DNA of 64,000 bases, taken from Theocolax elegans. Its lineage: Eukaryota; Arthropoda; Insecta; Hymenoptera; Cerocephalidae. Location: contig JANSJX010000049.1 of NCBI GenBank assembly GCA_026168455.1, forward strand, positions 1 through 64,000, written 5' to 3'. Below, piece after piece: positions 1 to 13,113 of this stretch. Within the stretch, counting starts at the first letter, position 1. Every line of letters begins with the position of its first letter. The notes under the pieces were generated by a model. The model did not search any database, was not told the origin of the DNA, and saw only the letters and a list, made by a program, of their open reading frames with translations. The position numbers and the translations under genes were made by a program.

Positions 1-330
1 AATCTGAAAATAACTGCAAAAATCTGAAAATAATTGAAAAAAATCTGAAAATAACTGAAAAAATCTGTAATTAATTGAACACATTAGTTTATCAATGTGG
101 CTACTACGGATACTAAAAATTTCATACATAAAGTATTACCGTAAACAACTGTAAAAATCTGAAAATAAATAAAAAAATTTGAAAATAACAGAAACAAAAT
201 ATTTGCTTTCGTCTCAATTTCAGCATTTTTTCTCTATTTTTTCTCAGATATTTTCATTTTTTTTTCAGTTTTTTCTTTAATTTTTTCAGATTTTATTCAG
301 ATTTTTTCATTTATTTTTTCCGCTGGGGGT
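1..330. repeat. Low-complexity AATCTGAAAATAACTGAAA-type repeat
   Basis: Positions 1-190 hold degenerate direct repeats of roughly 17-20 bp built on AATCTGAAAATAACTGAA. Positions 215-320 carry the complementary motif (TTTTTTCAGATTTT), so the two halves can fold back on each other. No gene is visible. It may be the edge of an element that begins left of the window. Confidence 0.6.
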
Positions 331-374
331 GCGTCAAAATATTGATTTTCCTGCAGTCTAAAGATTAATACTAT

Positions 375-833
375 TTAATTTTTCTTTGTATGACTAACTA
401 CATTTTTAACCTTATATTCTAGGATAGTAACATGGGCATTTATGCCTTGTGTAAACTTATTAAAATCAACTAGATAATCTTTGAACCACTCGGTTACTTT
501 ATCATTAGCTATTATTATCGTTGGCGTCGAAGGCAGATAATTATCAAGACTTACACTAGAGTTACTACTATTATATAAATTTAAAGACACACTTAATTTA
601 TGTAGCTTATTTACTTCCGAGGTAGAAGGTGTAATCGGAGCAGCACGACGTTTGCTAGTGACAATATCTCCATTCGATGGAATTATATATTCACTGGATG
701 TACACAGCGTACTAGATAGAAGTGAATTTTTTAAATTTGGTAAATTTAACGATTGATCGCTATAAATACAACTTTTCTTGTCTAAAGCAGAACCGGGATT
801 TACGCAAGTTAATTCGCTATGATATTGCGGCAT
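375..833 (-). CDS. Hypothetical protein, 152 aa
   Basis: Open reading frame on the minus strand, read from an ATG at 833; the frame stays open a little further upstream with a TTG at 881. I do not recognise the product. It is Ser/Asn/Thr-rich in the middle and has a more ordinary mixed C-terminus with hydrophobic and charged residues (TIIIANDKVTEWFKDYLVDF) that could form a helix. It is not simple-repeat coding, which sets it apart from most short ORFs nearby. It could be an exon of a host gene, or a piece of a transposon structural protein. No neighbour supports either reading, and there is no clear promoter. Confidence 0.3.
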   Translation of the reverse strand: MPQYHSELTCVNPGSALDKKSCIYSDQSLNLPNLKNSLLSSTLCTSSEYIIPSNGDIVTSKRRAAPITPSTSEVNKLHKLSVSLNLYNSSNSSVSLDNYLPSTPTIIIANDKVTEWFKDYLVDFNKFTQGINAHVTILEYKVKNVVSHTKKN

Positions 834-3625
834 AGATAATAATAACCTATTAATCAATAATAATAATAGCTTTCTAATCAATGATAAAGCATGTCAGATT
901 AGCTTGACTCCGTTTATATCTCTTACGTGTAGGAATATAATTGCGAGCATAAAAAAAATCGGTAGCCACCTAGCGGTAAATGACTTTATCATTCGACGCG
1001 ACGTGTAGATCTAGCCTATAACTATACAGCAGTTTACGCAAACTTGCACATTGGTCAATACAATATTCACCAATATAACACTACCTTATATGCATAAATT
1101 ATATCACTACTGAATATGAGTTAATAAACAATAAAAAAAACAGCTAAACCATAATACGCACTAATAGCACTAAGTATTTTCACCGCTGACAATAGAAAGC
1201 ACAGTTGTACCACTACAATGTAATATTACAAGTCAGTAATACAAGACAGTCTTGGTATGGAAAATGACACTGTGGTGTGTACGATTGTATGGTCGGGTCT
1301 GCTTGGAACTGCTATCAGTTTTTCTGTCGATTACATGGTAACCTTCCCTCTATAATGGCGTGAGTCAAAAAACTCAATGAACGACACATACCGCAAGTTT
1401 GAGTGATCTCCTCAGCTCGTTGGGCAAACAGAAATTAAATCTTACTTATTTACAACGAGCCGAAAGAGAACCTTTACCTGTGACACAGTTTTACTTATAA
1501 AAATGCGTGAGTATCTTGACAAATTTTAATTTGCATAGACTACAGTAGAGATAAGAGCGTGCGAGAGAGAGAATGAGAGAGAGAGACAAAGAGCGAATTT
1601 TTTAAGTAAGGGCTTGTGTTGCACATATAAAAAACATATGTATTAAGGTATATATGGCACACATGTATATTATGACTTATTTCTACATCTTGTACACGTC
1701 GCCTGTGTCTAGCTTCCATGTAGATATTGTAAATATTTAGCGTACCTGAGATGTTTATAAAGTGCACTAAATATTTAAAATGGAAAAAAATAAGATAAAA
1801 AATGATGTTTTATTATGTAAAGTTATTATGACTTTCGCAGCTTAGACGTCTTACATATAAATATATATACATACCAACATACGTAACATAATTTGATGAT
1901 CTCCAGCTATATTAAATGACGTCTAGCTGTCACGTCACATAAAGTATATAAACTGTCATTATTACAAGGGAGGAATAAGGCGTTTCCAATCAATCTTTGT
2001 TTTTACTACGCTAGTATTACAAGTCATTACCTTATATAAATTTTCGTCATCCAGGCTTAAGAAATCACTTAACGTTTTTTATAAACATAAATAAACAAAT
2101 ATAATTTATAAATTGAGAAAGATATTTTGAAGTTACTAGAAACAATGTATACAAATATATGTAGATGTCCTATCAATAAGTAACGTAGAGTTATTAATAT
2201 CCAAATAAATAATACCATCATCTTCGTACTGACAAGTATAGTAATAGAAACTTTGTATAGTGGGATAAAATATACAGGCTGATGACAAAAAAGGAACCTA
2301 CATCATAATAAATGAAATATGTTGATTGTTCAACACTGTCAAATACTATTACAATTTAAATATGCATTTTTATTATTTGCAAAAATTTTAATATCAATCA
2401 ACTATTAATCTAACTTTTATTTAAGGCAAAGCAATAAATTTAATATTCATGTTTTAGGGTAAAGTTTAGAATACATATTATTATATATTATATACCTAAA
2501 GTTGAAAAAGTATTAATTTATTATTCTAATTACAATTGCAAGTGAAATTTTAATCAATAGTACATTATCATTTTATACATTAAATATTTTGAAACTTACA
2601 GAATTATTAAATATATTTGTATAAAATTATAAAATATTACAATATATTGCATTTCTTACTTTTTCATACAGGATAAGTCTTCAAAATATTACTAGTATCC
2701 ATGAGTTTAAAATAATAATTAAATCAAAGTGCTTATCGGCACATTGCTGAGGATAACAAAATATACTAAGTTAGGAGGCACGAGTCTTATACACTTTATT
2801 ATTTCTTGAATAATGTATTGATGTACGTCAGTAGAAGCTTTAGTGTTAGAAAAACTGTCTACAAAGTAGATACAGTTCTCTCCAAAATTTTTAAAAATGT
2901 AAATACGTTGTTACCATCAAATATCAATATTTTTTATGGATATTCAATAAAAAGGTAACAAACCTAATTTGAGATTTATTATCATATTATATTACGTACA
3001 TTTGAAAGGTATTATATTATGTTTTATTTTTTAGACAATTTTTATTTACTTGAAAAGTAACTTTTATCTATATTATACTGTCACGTATATTTTCTAAGTA
3101 AATTAAATATTTATACTATAGTAACTTCTCTGGAAATCGTAGCTGATAGGTATTATCCGAGCACTTCTAGAGCTATTTATTTATTTCTATGGTTTTTCGA
3201 TGTTATGTTATTAATTGTAAATTTGTATTGTAAGTATATATATTTAATGATTATTTTATATATTAAGGTAATCGTAAGGTGTTCCTTTTCAAGCATTCTC
3301 AAATAATAGTATTATTTTTAATATTTATATTAAATTTAATTCTTAAACATTTTTTTCCTTTAAATAATATTTGATTATTGTCATTTTAAAATATTAATTT
3401 ATTTATATCTTTTATTTATTTTCAATATTAATACAGAATTTGAGTTAATATTTAATATTAATTAATTTTATTAATTCTATAGTGAAGAAAATAATGTAGC
3501 GGCATATTTCATATTTTCTTTATATTTTGATACGTTTTCCTATAATTTTGTTCTTAAATATAAATACTTTATGACGATGGATATTGTATAAAAAGGTAAG
3601 AAAGAAGTAATAAAATTTAAATACA
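834..3625. other. AT-rich intergenic stretch, no gene seen
   Basis: About 2.8 kb of AT-rich DNA. A short GA-rich tract lies at about 1557-1590. Short ORFs here consist mainly of low-complexity translation. I see no domain, tRNA or clear repeat boundary before the R1 copy at 3626. Confidence 0.5.
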
Positions 3626-4255
3626 TCAAAAGGCGCGATAGCGCCTGACGCAATAAGTATAGCAGCGAGAGCCATTATATACAACTAACTAGCCCCCCAA
3701 ATTTTTACTTTTTAACCACTTCAATATTACATTATTTATTTGTGCTATTGGCCACGCATTACGTTCCTTATTTATTAATCTTTACTGTACAACAAGTTTT
3801 ACACGAATTCATTTACGCACAATCAAGAAAATCAATGCCAAAGATAGTGCTTGCTGATTTCCTTTCCTCAATTATCGTCTTCTCCCTTTTGATATATATA
3901 CTCAACTTCAAACAAAATGAGATAGAGATAGTATAGGAAAGGCATGAGATAGAAAGAGAAACAATGCTTTCCAGCGCGTACAGAAGTAAAAACTTATAGA
4001 AGAAGTTCAAACGTGGCTACGAGAGGGAGCTAGTTTCAGGTGAATACTTTTGTCACAGCTGAATCATCTGGCTGATTTTGTGTGAAAAGTTATGAATTAA
4101 AATTATTTATTTACGTAATTATTTCTAATACCTCACATTATTCCGTTTCAGTATTTTTTATTGTAGTGCAATGCAGATACTATTGCAAGGTAAAGATTTC
4201 ATATTCGCCCATATCCTATACTAGCATGTCGACCTTTAACATCTCGACGAGAGAA

Positions 4256-4298
<43 letters not shown>

Positions 4299-4420
4299 AA
4301 CATTGATAAAATTCTAACCATGAAAGCAATGTTTTCATTTCCATGCAAGTGATGGTATAACTTTTTTTAATCTTAAAGTATAATATTATAAGAATTGCAC
4401 AAAAAATAAATGTATATTAT
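3626..4420 (+). mobile_element. R1 repeat, copy a (hairpin-ended, non-coding)
   Basis: Begins TCAAAAGGCGCGATAGCGCC, whose GGCGC/GCGCC halves form a hairpin. The body is about 90 percent or more similar to copies at 8539 and 13629 and more distantly to 52052. It carries a GA microsatellite at about 4250-4292. A 64-codon ORF recurs in all copies, but its changes between copies look unconstrained, so I do not call it a gene. The copy is cut at about 4421, where the palindrome P1 begins; the uncut sequence continues in the copy at 9300-9360. Confidence 0.65.
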
Positions 4421-4424
4421 TATC

Positions 4425-6123
4425 AAAACCCGCAAGTATTGTGCTATTCTAATCAAACTTTGAAAATTGTTATCTGATAAATAAATTCTGCAATTCAATC
4501 TGACATTGTTATCTGATAAATAAATAATTTTAATTTCTAACTACCTTATTTTATCTATTTCTTTGAATTTTAATGAAACATTTTTATAAATATTACGAAA
4601 ATTTCGTATAAAAAATTTCTGCAATTGAAAGAATTGAAATCAAACTGAAATCGACAAGTATTTTGAATCGTCCCATAAATTTATATTTTATATAAACATT
4701 TTTATATATATTACTTAAACTTCGTAAAAAGTTTCTGCAATTGAAAGCACTGAAATCAAACTGTAATCGACAAGTATTTTGAACCATGCAAAAATTTCTA
4801 CCAATCTGAATACAGATTTTTTTATATGAAAAGTATCTTACACTATTATTTTTCATTTCTGGCCCTCACATGTATTACAGTAATAAATAAATAATATTCT
4901 AATGATATTAATTTGTGCAAAATTAATTTCTGCAATACTAATAAAATGGACATTTCTTTTTTATTCTTTTAAATAATAAAATAATACTTGCACCACCGTT
5001 GGTTAAACGCTTCATATATGTGTTAATTCTGACTGACTAATGTATTCCTTTACATTTATGAAAGTATATAATACCGAGAAGAAACTGCAATGAGTAATAA
5101 TATATAAATATTGCAATACTATCTGGCAATTTTAATATCCTACATCACCAATGATAAAATAGACATCATTATTTTTATCTAATAAAGTTCCTAAAAGAGG
5201 CCTGCGATGGCTTGGTCGGTAGGGCGACGGACTCGTAATCTGGAGGTCCCAGGTTTGATTCCCGGCCCCGGCCGATTGATACAAGCACCACTAGCGACTG
5301 TATTTTCAACAAGTGCTTTCTTCACCAAGACATCGTACGACCTCCGTCGCTGATTAGCAAGTATTTCTTAGTAGTTATGTAAAATAATTATTATTTCACT
5401 TAACTAAGGATATAAAATCTACATGATTTTACCAATTAATTAATTAATTAATAAGATAAAAGCTAAGATGTATGTAATTATTTTTATTTATAAAATGTAA
5501 CATCAGTTAATATAGTCAGAATTAACACACATATGAAGCGTTTAACCAACGGTGGTGCAAGTATTATTTTATTATTTAAAAGAATAAAAAAGAAATGTCT
5601 ATTTTATTAGTATTGCAGAAATTAATTTTGCATAAATTAATATCATTAGAATATTATTTATTTATTACTGTAATACATGTGAGGGCCAGAAATGAAAAAT
5701 AATAGTGTAAGATACTTTTCATATAAAAAAATCTGTATTCAGATTGGTAGAAATTTTTGCATGGTTCAAAATACTTGTCGATTACAGTTTGATTTCAGTG
5801 CTTTCAATTGCAGAAACTTTTTACGAAGTTTAAGTAATGTATATAAAAATGTTTATATAAAATATAAATTTATGGGACGATTCAAAATACTTGTCGATTT
5901 CAGTTTGATTTCAATTCTTTCAATTGCAGAAATTTTTTATACGAAATTTTCGTAATATTTATAAAAATGTTTCATTAAAATTCAAAGAAATAGATAAAAT
6001 AAGGTAGTTAGAAAATTAAAATTATTTATTTATCAGATAACAATTGTCAGATTGAATTGCAGAATTTATTTATCAGATAACAATTTCAAAGTTTGATTAG
6101 AATAGCACAATACTTGCGGGTTT
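4425..6123. repeat. Palindrome P1 (K family), arms about 610 bp
   Basis: Left arm 4425-5034 and right arm 5514-6123 are near-perfect inverted copies, so the same 87-codon ORF appears on both strands (4593-4856 minus, 5692-5955 plus). Each arm ends in CAAAACCCGCAAGTATT and contains repeated motifs such as CGACAAGTATT and TTTCTGCAATTGAAAG. The 480-bp spacer holds a SINE. A longer version of the same palindrome lies at 43541-46810. The mirrored ORFs are products of the symmetry, not genes. Confidence 0.75.
5199..5365 (+). mobile_element. tRNA-derived SINE in the P1 spacer
   Basis: Starts GGCCTGCGATGGCTTGGTCGG (Pol III A-box like) and continues to a B-box-like GGTTTGATTCC about 40 bp later. A tRNA-unrelated part follows with CAAGTGCTTTCTTCACCAAG and CCGTCGCTGATTAGCA. 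A full copy with an A-tail lies at 33509-33712. The tRNA part does not fold as a functional tRNA, so this is a SINE rather than a tRNA gene. It serves as the empty site for the MITE at 44837-45533. Confidence 0.7.
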
Positions 6124-6500
6124 TTGACACCTTCTTGGAAGGGTTTTCGAATTGAATACTTTGAATTGCAGAAAAATATTATGGAATATAAGTTAGATAT
6201 AGAAAAGGTGTAATAAAAATATAAATAAGTAGAGAAAATATGGGAATTAGAATCAAAGATATTTTTATCTTATACTTTAAAATTTATCAGACAGATAACA
6301 ATTTTATTTATCAGATACAATTTTCAAAGTTTGATTAGAATAACACATATACTTGCGGGTTTTGACACCTTTTGAAAGGTGTTTTTGATTTGAGTACTTT
6401 CAATTGCAGAAAACTATTATGGAGTATAAATTACTTATAAAAAGGTGTAATTAAAATATAATAAGTAAAAATATAATATAGTTATATATTATATATATAT
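6124..6500. repeat. K-family flank with short hairpin motifs
   Basis: Continues the right arm of P1 without a left partner here. Contains motifs of the type GACACCTTTTGAAAGGTGT, a small hairpin also found at 11039, 11703, 30733, 31484, 43720 and 43960. The matching outer left arm is present only in the second copy (43541 onward). Confidence 0.55.
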
Positions 6501-6617
6501 ATAGCACCACTGTTTCAACTACATGTGCTTTGTTTACAGACACACCGTTCACCTCCGTCGCTGATTAGCCCTGGCAGCATAAATAGAGCGACGTTAAATA
6601 ACATAAAAAAAAAAAAA
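6501..6617 (+). mobile_element. SINE 3' part with A-tail
   Basis: Matches the downstream portion of the SINE at 33509-33712 (CCGTCGCTGATTAGC, then GAGCGACGTTAAATA) and ends in an A-run at about 6604-6618. The tRNA-like head is missing; an AT-rich tract replaces it, so this copy is 5'-truncated. Confidence 0.6.
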
Positions 6618-6639
6618 AATTAATATATATAATTGTTTA

Positions 6640-7582
6640 TAATGGAATTATCTTAAAAATGCAATAATTAATATATTTAATTTTTAACCCATTGTATATA
6701 TCATATGGATATTTGGAAAAGTGTATGTTATACTTGATTAATATTTATTTCATCTTCAAACAATTTTGCATCTGTATTTAAAGCATTACATTGAATTTTA
6801 GATCCGTTATTAGTATTGAGTATACGTTTAAAAATTTTATGAGTTTTATCAAGAATGAGTAAACAAATACACATTCTTTCATGTTATGTTCACAACTTTT
6901 TTTTTGCGCACGGAAAAATACATATATTTTGTATTCTTGAAAAAACAATTCATTTTGCGCACGAAAATATATTCTTGAAAAACAATTTTGAAATATATAT
7001 ATTATATAAATATTCCGCCGCACGCACACACACCCACATACCTACATACATATATATACACATATATGGGCTATTTCACGTCAAGTGGTACAATGAAAAT
7101 TTTAAATCACTCCAATATTTGAGAACAGGCTGGAAACATCTTCCAGAACATACGAAAAAAATTTAATTGTTAAAAATAATTTGCTTAAGAGTTATTTGAC
7201 CATGAAAAGTGGAAATTTTTCAATTTTTTAGAAAAATTTCTATTTTTAAAGCCCTTTATCTCAAAATCTGTTGATTTTTTTGAAAAAACATTACAAACAA
7301 CTTTTGTTTAAATTAATCTTTAGAACTTATCTACCATGGTTACATTTCTTAATTTTAAAATCTCGAAGAGATAGAACACCCGGACATATTGAATATCAAA
7401 AAAAGGCTACCACACCATAATCGATTTTAATCTAACACCTCTCAAAAGTTCACATTTTTCGCGAGCTTTCGAATGGCTTGGGTTAGATTATTGGCCAAGA
7501 CCGCTGGTGTAACTTATGCCTCATAAACCTCATAAAATCACTAATTTTCACGTATTTTAGGACATAACTTACACCAAAGGTG

Positions 7583-7630
<48 letters not shown>

Positions 7631-8538
7631 TAATGAACAATTAACTTACCAAAAATAGTAAAGTGCATAAACTTAATTGTAGTATTTAGTAAAAACCTAT
7701 TAAAATTTTAGATTATTTTAAACGGATCTAAATAGAACTATACCTCCTAAGATTAATTTATTTAAGTCATCGCCAAGAGTTCTATATGTCATTAATATTT
7801 TGTACTTTAGAGTAATAAAACTTTCTACTTAATTAAATTAATTTTTGTATTAGTTTTAAAAAATTATTATAACATTTTAGTGGTATATAAATAAAAACCT
7901 GTTTCTTCCATTTCTCCCGTAATTCGTAATTTGCACCCTCTTTCAAAATTTGCGTTTTAATCCATAATAATATCCAATTATTTTTTCCTTTAGTTACAGA
8001 CCCCATATATTTATTTTAATTATTATAAACAAAGGCATTCCTTAAATAACCTTTTGTTTCTAATAAATACATACTTGTTTATTTAAGATATTGTTTTATA
8101 TAAATATACGTAATCTACTTACTTATATATCCATACAATTTTTAAATTTTGATTTGAATAATATTTAAATTAAATACTACTAAAATAATAATTTTCGAAA
8201 AACTTTTGAAATGTAATTCGTATTTTATATTGCCACTGTTAAAATTTGAATTTTCTTTTGCCATTACTGTTTATAATAGAATTATCTCAAAAATGCAATA
8301 ATTAATGTATTAAAGTTTTAATTTATTGTATATTTCACATATAGATATTTGAAAAGTGTATGTTATACTTGATTAATATTTATTTTATCTTCGAAAAATT
8401 GTGCATATTTTTAAAAACATTACATTAAATTTAAGGTCCGTTTTTATTTTATGAGTTTTATCAGGAATAAGTAAACTAATACACATTCTTTCAAGTTATA
8501 TTCACAACTTTTTTTTGCGCACGGAAAAAATACATATA
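6640..8538. repeat. AT-rich repeat block, second copy at 46735-50250
   Basis: Colinear with 46735-47099 plus 48757-50250, without the foldback element that sits at 47100-48756 in the second copy. An AT microsatellite lies at about 7587-7628. No gene seen; ORFs here are short and not conserved in frame. It ends where the R1 copy b begins at 8539; the second copy continues uninterrupted, so 8539 is a true R1 terminus. Confidence 0.65.
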
Positions 8539-9177
8539 TCAAAAGGCGCGATAGCGCCTGACGCAAGTATAGGCGCGAGAGCCATTATATACAGCTAACT
8601 AGCCCCCCAGATTTTTACTTTTCTAACCGCTGCATTATTACATTATGTATGTGTGCTATTGACCACGCATTACGTTCCTTATTTATTAATCTTTACTGTA
8701 CAACAAGTTTTACACGAATTCATTTACGCACAATCAAGAAAATCAATGCCAAAGATATTGCTTGCTGATTTCCTTTCCTCAATTTTCGTCTTCTCCCTTT
8801 TGATATATATAGTCAACTTCAAACAAAATGAGATAGAGATAGTATAGGAAAGGCATGAGATAGAAAGAGAAACAATGCTTTCCAGCCCGTGAGAGAGCGC
8901 GTACAGAAGTAAAAACTTATAGAAGAAGTTCAAACGTGGCCACGAGAGGGAGCTAGTTTCAGGTGAATACTTTTGTCACAGTTGAATCATCTGGCTGATT
9001 TTGTGTGAAAAGTTATGAATTAAAATTATTAATTTACGTAATTATTTCCAATACCTCACATTATTCCGTTTCGGTATTTTTTATTGTAATGCAATGCAGA
9101 TACTATTGCAAGGTGAAGATTTCATATTCGCCCATATCCTATACTAGTATGTCGACCTTGACATCTCGATGAGAGAA

Positions 9178-9224
<47 letters not shown>

Positions 9225-10197
9225 AACATTGATAAAATTCTAACCATGAAAACAATGTTTTCATTTCCATGCAAGCGATATGGTATAACTTTTTTTAATC
9301 TTAAAGTATAATATTAATAAGAATTGCACAAAAAATAAATGTATATTATTACATTATTTTAATTATATTTATTATATTATTAATTCATTTTATTTGTATA
9401 ATTTGATGTGTTTGCTTTAAGTTTATATTATTTGAAGGGACTTATGCTTGTATTTTTATAATGAATCCCTCATGATATCCCAATGTTTTCCACATTGACC
9501 AAAATAATTTAAAAAACAATAGATTTTAATTAAGTGGATGCTTGATCGTTCTCTATCCTAATTAAAATTACTGAATAATCATTTTATTTTCTATATAAAG
9601 CCAATATATGTGTTCGATACTTTGCCAAGTACATAATATTTAATAATTATATGGACTATAACATATATGTAGTATGATATTCTTTCCAACGTTAAGTGAA
9701 ATGATTGCTTAATAGTATTATATGTACTGACTTAAATAATTTAAAAGAATGTTGATAAGTTATTGTTCTCTTTACATATATTTATTGAATACCTTTTTTA
9801 ATATTTAAATAAAATCAATGTGTCAGTTGTTTGGTAAGTGTAAAAGGCATTTAATAATGTTGTAACTTTCACATGCCTATAAAATGTTTGATAGTGACAC
9901 TAACTAACATATATAGTTAAGTAATTAAATAGAATTTCTTGTGTTGTACAAAAATTATAATATTACATTGTACTGTTGTCATTAATTATTATAGTAACCC
10001 AATAATATAGAATTTAATTTGTTACAAATAAATTTAGCTTAATTAAAACTATAAGTGTATCATATTCAATTCACTGAATAAGAAAGGGTTATTTTTAAAG
10101 TATATTAATTTTAAGCAAATAACGTCTCTGAAATGAAAAATTATTAGTATAAAGTAAAATTAAAGCAAATTTGCTGTGAGGAACATTTTACCTTGTA
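8024..10197 (+). repeat. Direct duplication, copy A
   Basis: Nearly identical to 13114-15285, starting at the same offset of 5090 bp. Includes R1 copy b and its downstream flank. Differences are mainly the length of the GA microsatellite (about 9184-9218 here) and scattered substitutions. Confidence 0.85.
8539..9351 (+). mobile_element. R1 repeat, copy b
   Basis: Left terminus TCAAAAGGCGCGATAGCGCC inserted after TACATATA; the related locus at 50245 lacks it. Homology with the divergent copy at 52052 runs past 9351 to about 9770, so the true right end is uncertain. Non-coding by my reading. Confidence 0.65.
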
Positions 10198-11034
10198 AAT
10201 ATTATATGCTATATCACCAATAAAACAATATAAATTATTATTTTAATCTAATACAGTTCCTAACATAGAGAACCCAGTATACTGCCTTGCGCTATTTTTT
10301 TAAATACAAGTTTTTATTAGTAGTTCTGTAAAATAATTATTATACCACTTCACTATGTATTTATAAAGATTCTACATAATTTTACCAATTAATTCATGTG
10401 CTTTAAAGATATATTTATTAATAATGAATTATAAATAATGAACAAAATACTTAAAAGTAATTGACAAACAAGACTCGTATGAAGCACACTTGTAACTTTA
10501 TAATGTATAATCTTATTAATTCTAATTTTGACATACTTAATGATGTCTCATAATATTTTTTTGAAAACTTTATGGAATTTGCAGAATAAAGGTATTATAA
10601 AAGTTGACAATTTATAAACGATTAAAAATTTAGATTTTTTAAATATGCATGAATGTATTAGAGTAAAATTTATTGCACATTGCAGATAAATAAATAGAAA
10701 AAGTAATGCTTATCAAATTACACAAATTAATAAAGTAATAATGCGGACTTTTATGAAAAGTAAAAATAAGAGAGATATACTTGAGTGAAATACAGCATTT
10801 TAACACAATGAACTTTAAAATAAATTTGCAAACGTTCTTTTTGGATTTAACATGTATAACAAAAAAATCAATGGGAATTGTGCTACATACAAATAGTCTG
10901 GGGACTGAATGGGGGGAGGAGGTCATTGGAGGCCACAAATTTTGTTTTCATTTTTGGACAAAAAATTACCATTTTTAATTGTTTTTATTTTGTTGTACAT
11001 TCATGTAATTGCCATTTGAATACAAATTACTTAT
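9352..11034. other. AT-rich DNA, no gene seen
   Basis: 9352-9658 is repeated at 12809-13113. 9659-10197 is shared with the duplicate copy. 10198-11034 appears single-copy in the window. Overlapping short ORFs around 10639-11084 lie on both strands and have no recognisable domain. Confidence 0.45.
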
Positions 11035-11782
11035 CAAAAACACCTTCCAAGAAGGTGTCAAAACCCGCAAGTATTTTGTGTTAACACCTATTTTATATGT
11101 AACTTATATTTAACATTTTATATATATAAAGTTTCTGCAATTAAAAGTACTTAAATCAAAGCGGTATAATCGACAAGTATTTTGTAACAATGGCCAAAAA
11201 GAGCTAAAAACCTGTACATATTATTTTTAGAAAGTGTTTAATTTATAATTTTTGTAATTCGCACGTATGCGTGGATTCCAAACATATTTTCAAAATACTT
11301 ATCCGGTAGTTAAAGAATTACTTAGTCCATTTTTTTAAAACCTTCAAGACGGCATAAATCCGCATAAGTATGGGTATTTTCCAATCACGGTTTTTAAATT
11401 TTTTTTCAATATTTCACATTTTTGCTAAAAATAATTTTTTTTTATAAATAAAATTTATCTAATAAATAACTTTAATTATTACTCCCAGCTTTTGTCTGTT
11501 TCTTTAAATTTTAATTAAATATTTTTTTTTTATATTACAAATCTCCATATATGAAGCTTTTGCAATTGAAAGGACTGAAATCAAACTGGAATCGACAAGT
11601 ATTTTGAATCTAACTCCCATATTTTCTCTACTTATTTATATTTTATTACACCTTTTATATATATTCCATAATAGTTTTCTGCAATTGAAAATATTGAAAT
11701 CAAAAACACCTTCCAAGAAGGTGTCAAAACCCGCAAGTATTTTGTGTTGACACCTTTTTTATATGTAACTTATATTTAACAT

Positions 11783-11831
<49 letters not shown>

Positions 11832-12340
11832 TTTCTGCAATTGAAAGTACTGAAATCAAAGCGGTATAATCGACAAGTATTTTGTATATATTACCGTAAA
11901 TTTGTGATTAATTAAACATTTACATATATTTCTTAAACTCCAGAAAAAGTTCTGCAATAGAAAGTACTGAAATCAAAGCGGAATCAACAAGTATTTATTT
12001 TTAAAAATACAAATATCTATTAAATTGAAAACAAACATTTTTTCAGAAAAGCATCCTACAAATTTACATTTCAATAATTCTAGTCCTGTCATGTCCTACA
12101 AGCAATAAATAAATAATTTTTTAATAATTTTATTAATTTCTGCAAAACTGATAAAAAATAAATTTCTGACTTTTTTATTCTCTTTAAATACACAATGTCT
12201 ATCCTTCCCGTGTTTTACAGCAATAGATAAACAATTTTATATAATAATAATAATAATATTCATTTGTGCAAAATTAATTTCTGCAAAACTAATAAAAAAG
12301 TAATTTCTCTCTTTTTTATTCTCTTTAAATAAAATAATAC
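11035..12340. repeat. K-family repeat block
   Basis: Several tandem-like modules, each containing a TTTCTGCAATTGAAAG-type motif and a CGACAAGTATT-type motif, spaced by 100-200 bp. Two hairpin motifs of the form ACACCTTCCAAGAAGGTGT lie at about 11040 and 11704. An AT tract sits at about 11790-11829. No coding signal. Confidence 0.55.
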
Positions 12341-12675
12341 TTGCACCACTCGTTGAATTGCTTTCTTTCTCTTGTAGGTTAAGTCTAATTCTAACTGCAT
12401 AACACACTGCATATGCATGTTTCTATCAAGGGCTTATAAATATTTTAAGGTAAGATTAAGTATATATATGACTTAATGTTTCTCATGAGACCTGTATATA
12501 TCGTATCAGCGATTAATTTTTATTTGACATCAGTAGTTAAACAAAGCACCCGCACTTGACAACTATTTATGATTAGAAAAAGAATAGACACGTTCAATTC
12601 CAATTTAGAAATATTAGGTTTTAAACATTAGATTGCTTTATTTCAACTTTTTTTTAACTATCATCAGTATACAAG
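12341..12675. repeat. K-family central region
   Basis: Inverted relative to 33735-34075, with moderate divergence. In the larger copy this segment sits between two inverted arms, so it is probably the natural centre of the K palindrome. Here the right arm is absent and R1 terminal sequences follow. Confidence 0.5.
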
Positions 12676-12682
12676 AGGATAA

Positions 12683-12808
12683 GGTGCATACTTGCGTGCA
12701 GGCGCTATCGCGCCTTTTGAAATATAATAAATCTGAGGGGTTCGTTAGCTGTATAATAAGGGCTTACGCGCCTGCATACTTGCGTGCAGGAGCTATCGCG
12801 CCTTTTGA
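12683..12808 (-). mobile_element. Two adjacent R1 terminal sequences, inverted
   Basis: Two copies of the R1 end in reverse orientation: one ends CTATCGCGCCTTTTGA near 12720, the next ends at 12808. The second contains a perfect GCGCCTGCA ... TGCAGGAGC-type stem next to the terminal hairpin. The sequence that follows (12809 on) is the one found inside the R1 downstream region at 9352, so this is a rearranged or internally deleted copy. Confidence 0.55.
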
Positions 12809-13113
12809 CATTATTTTAATTATATTTATTATATTATTAATTCATTTTATTTATATAATTTGAAGTGTTTGCTTTAAGTTTATATTATTTGAAGGGACTT
12901 ATGCTTGTATTTTTATAATGAATCCCTCATGATATCTCAATGTTTTCCACATTGACCAAAATAATTTAAAAAACAATATATTATAATTAAGTGGATGCTT
13001 TATCGTTCTCTATCCTAATTAAAATTACTGAATAATCATTTTATTTTCTATACAAAGCCAATATATTTGTTCGATACTTTGTCAAGTACATAATATTTAA
13101 TAATTATATGGAC

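Noticed and set aside
1540..1767. 75-codon minus-strand ORF
   Set aside because: Its C-terminal end is translated from a GA microsatellite, and nothing else supports coding.
5199..5275. Possible tRNA gene
   Set aside because: Pol III boxes are present but acceptor, anticodon and T stems do not pair well, and copies recur with SINE bodies and A-tails.
4593..5955. Identical 87-codon ORFs on opposite strands, also at 44148 and 45940
   Set aside because: They mirror the palindrome arms exactly; identity follows from arm symmetry and the translation has no recognisable domain.
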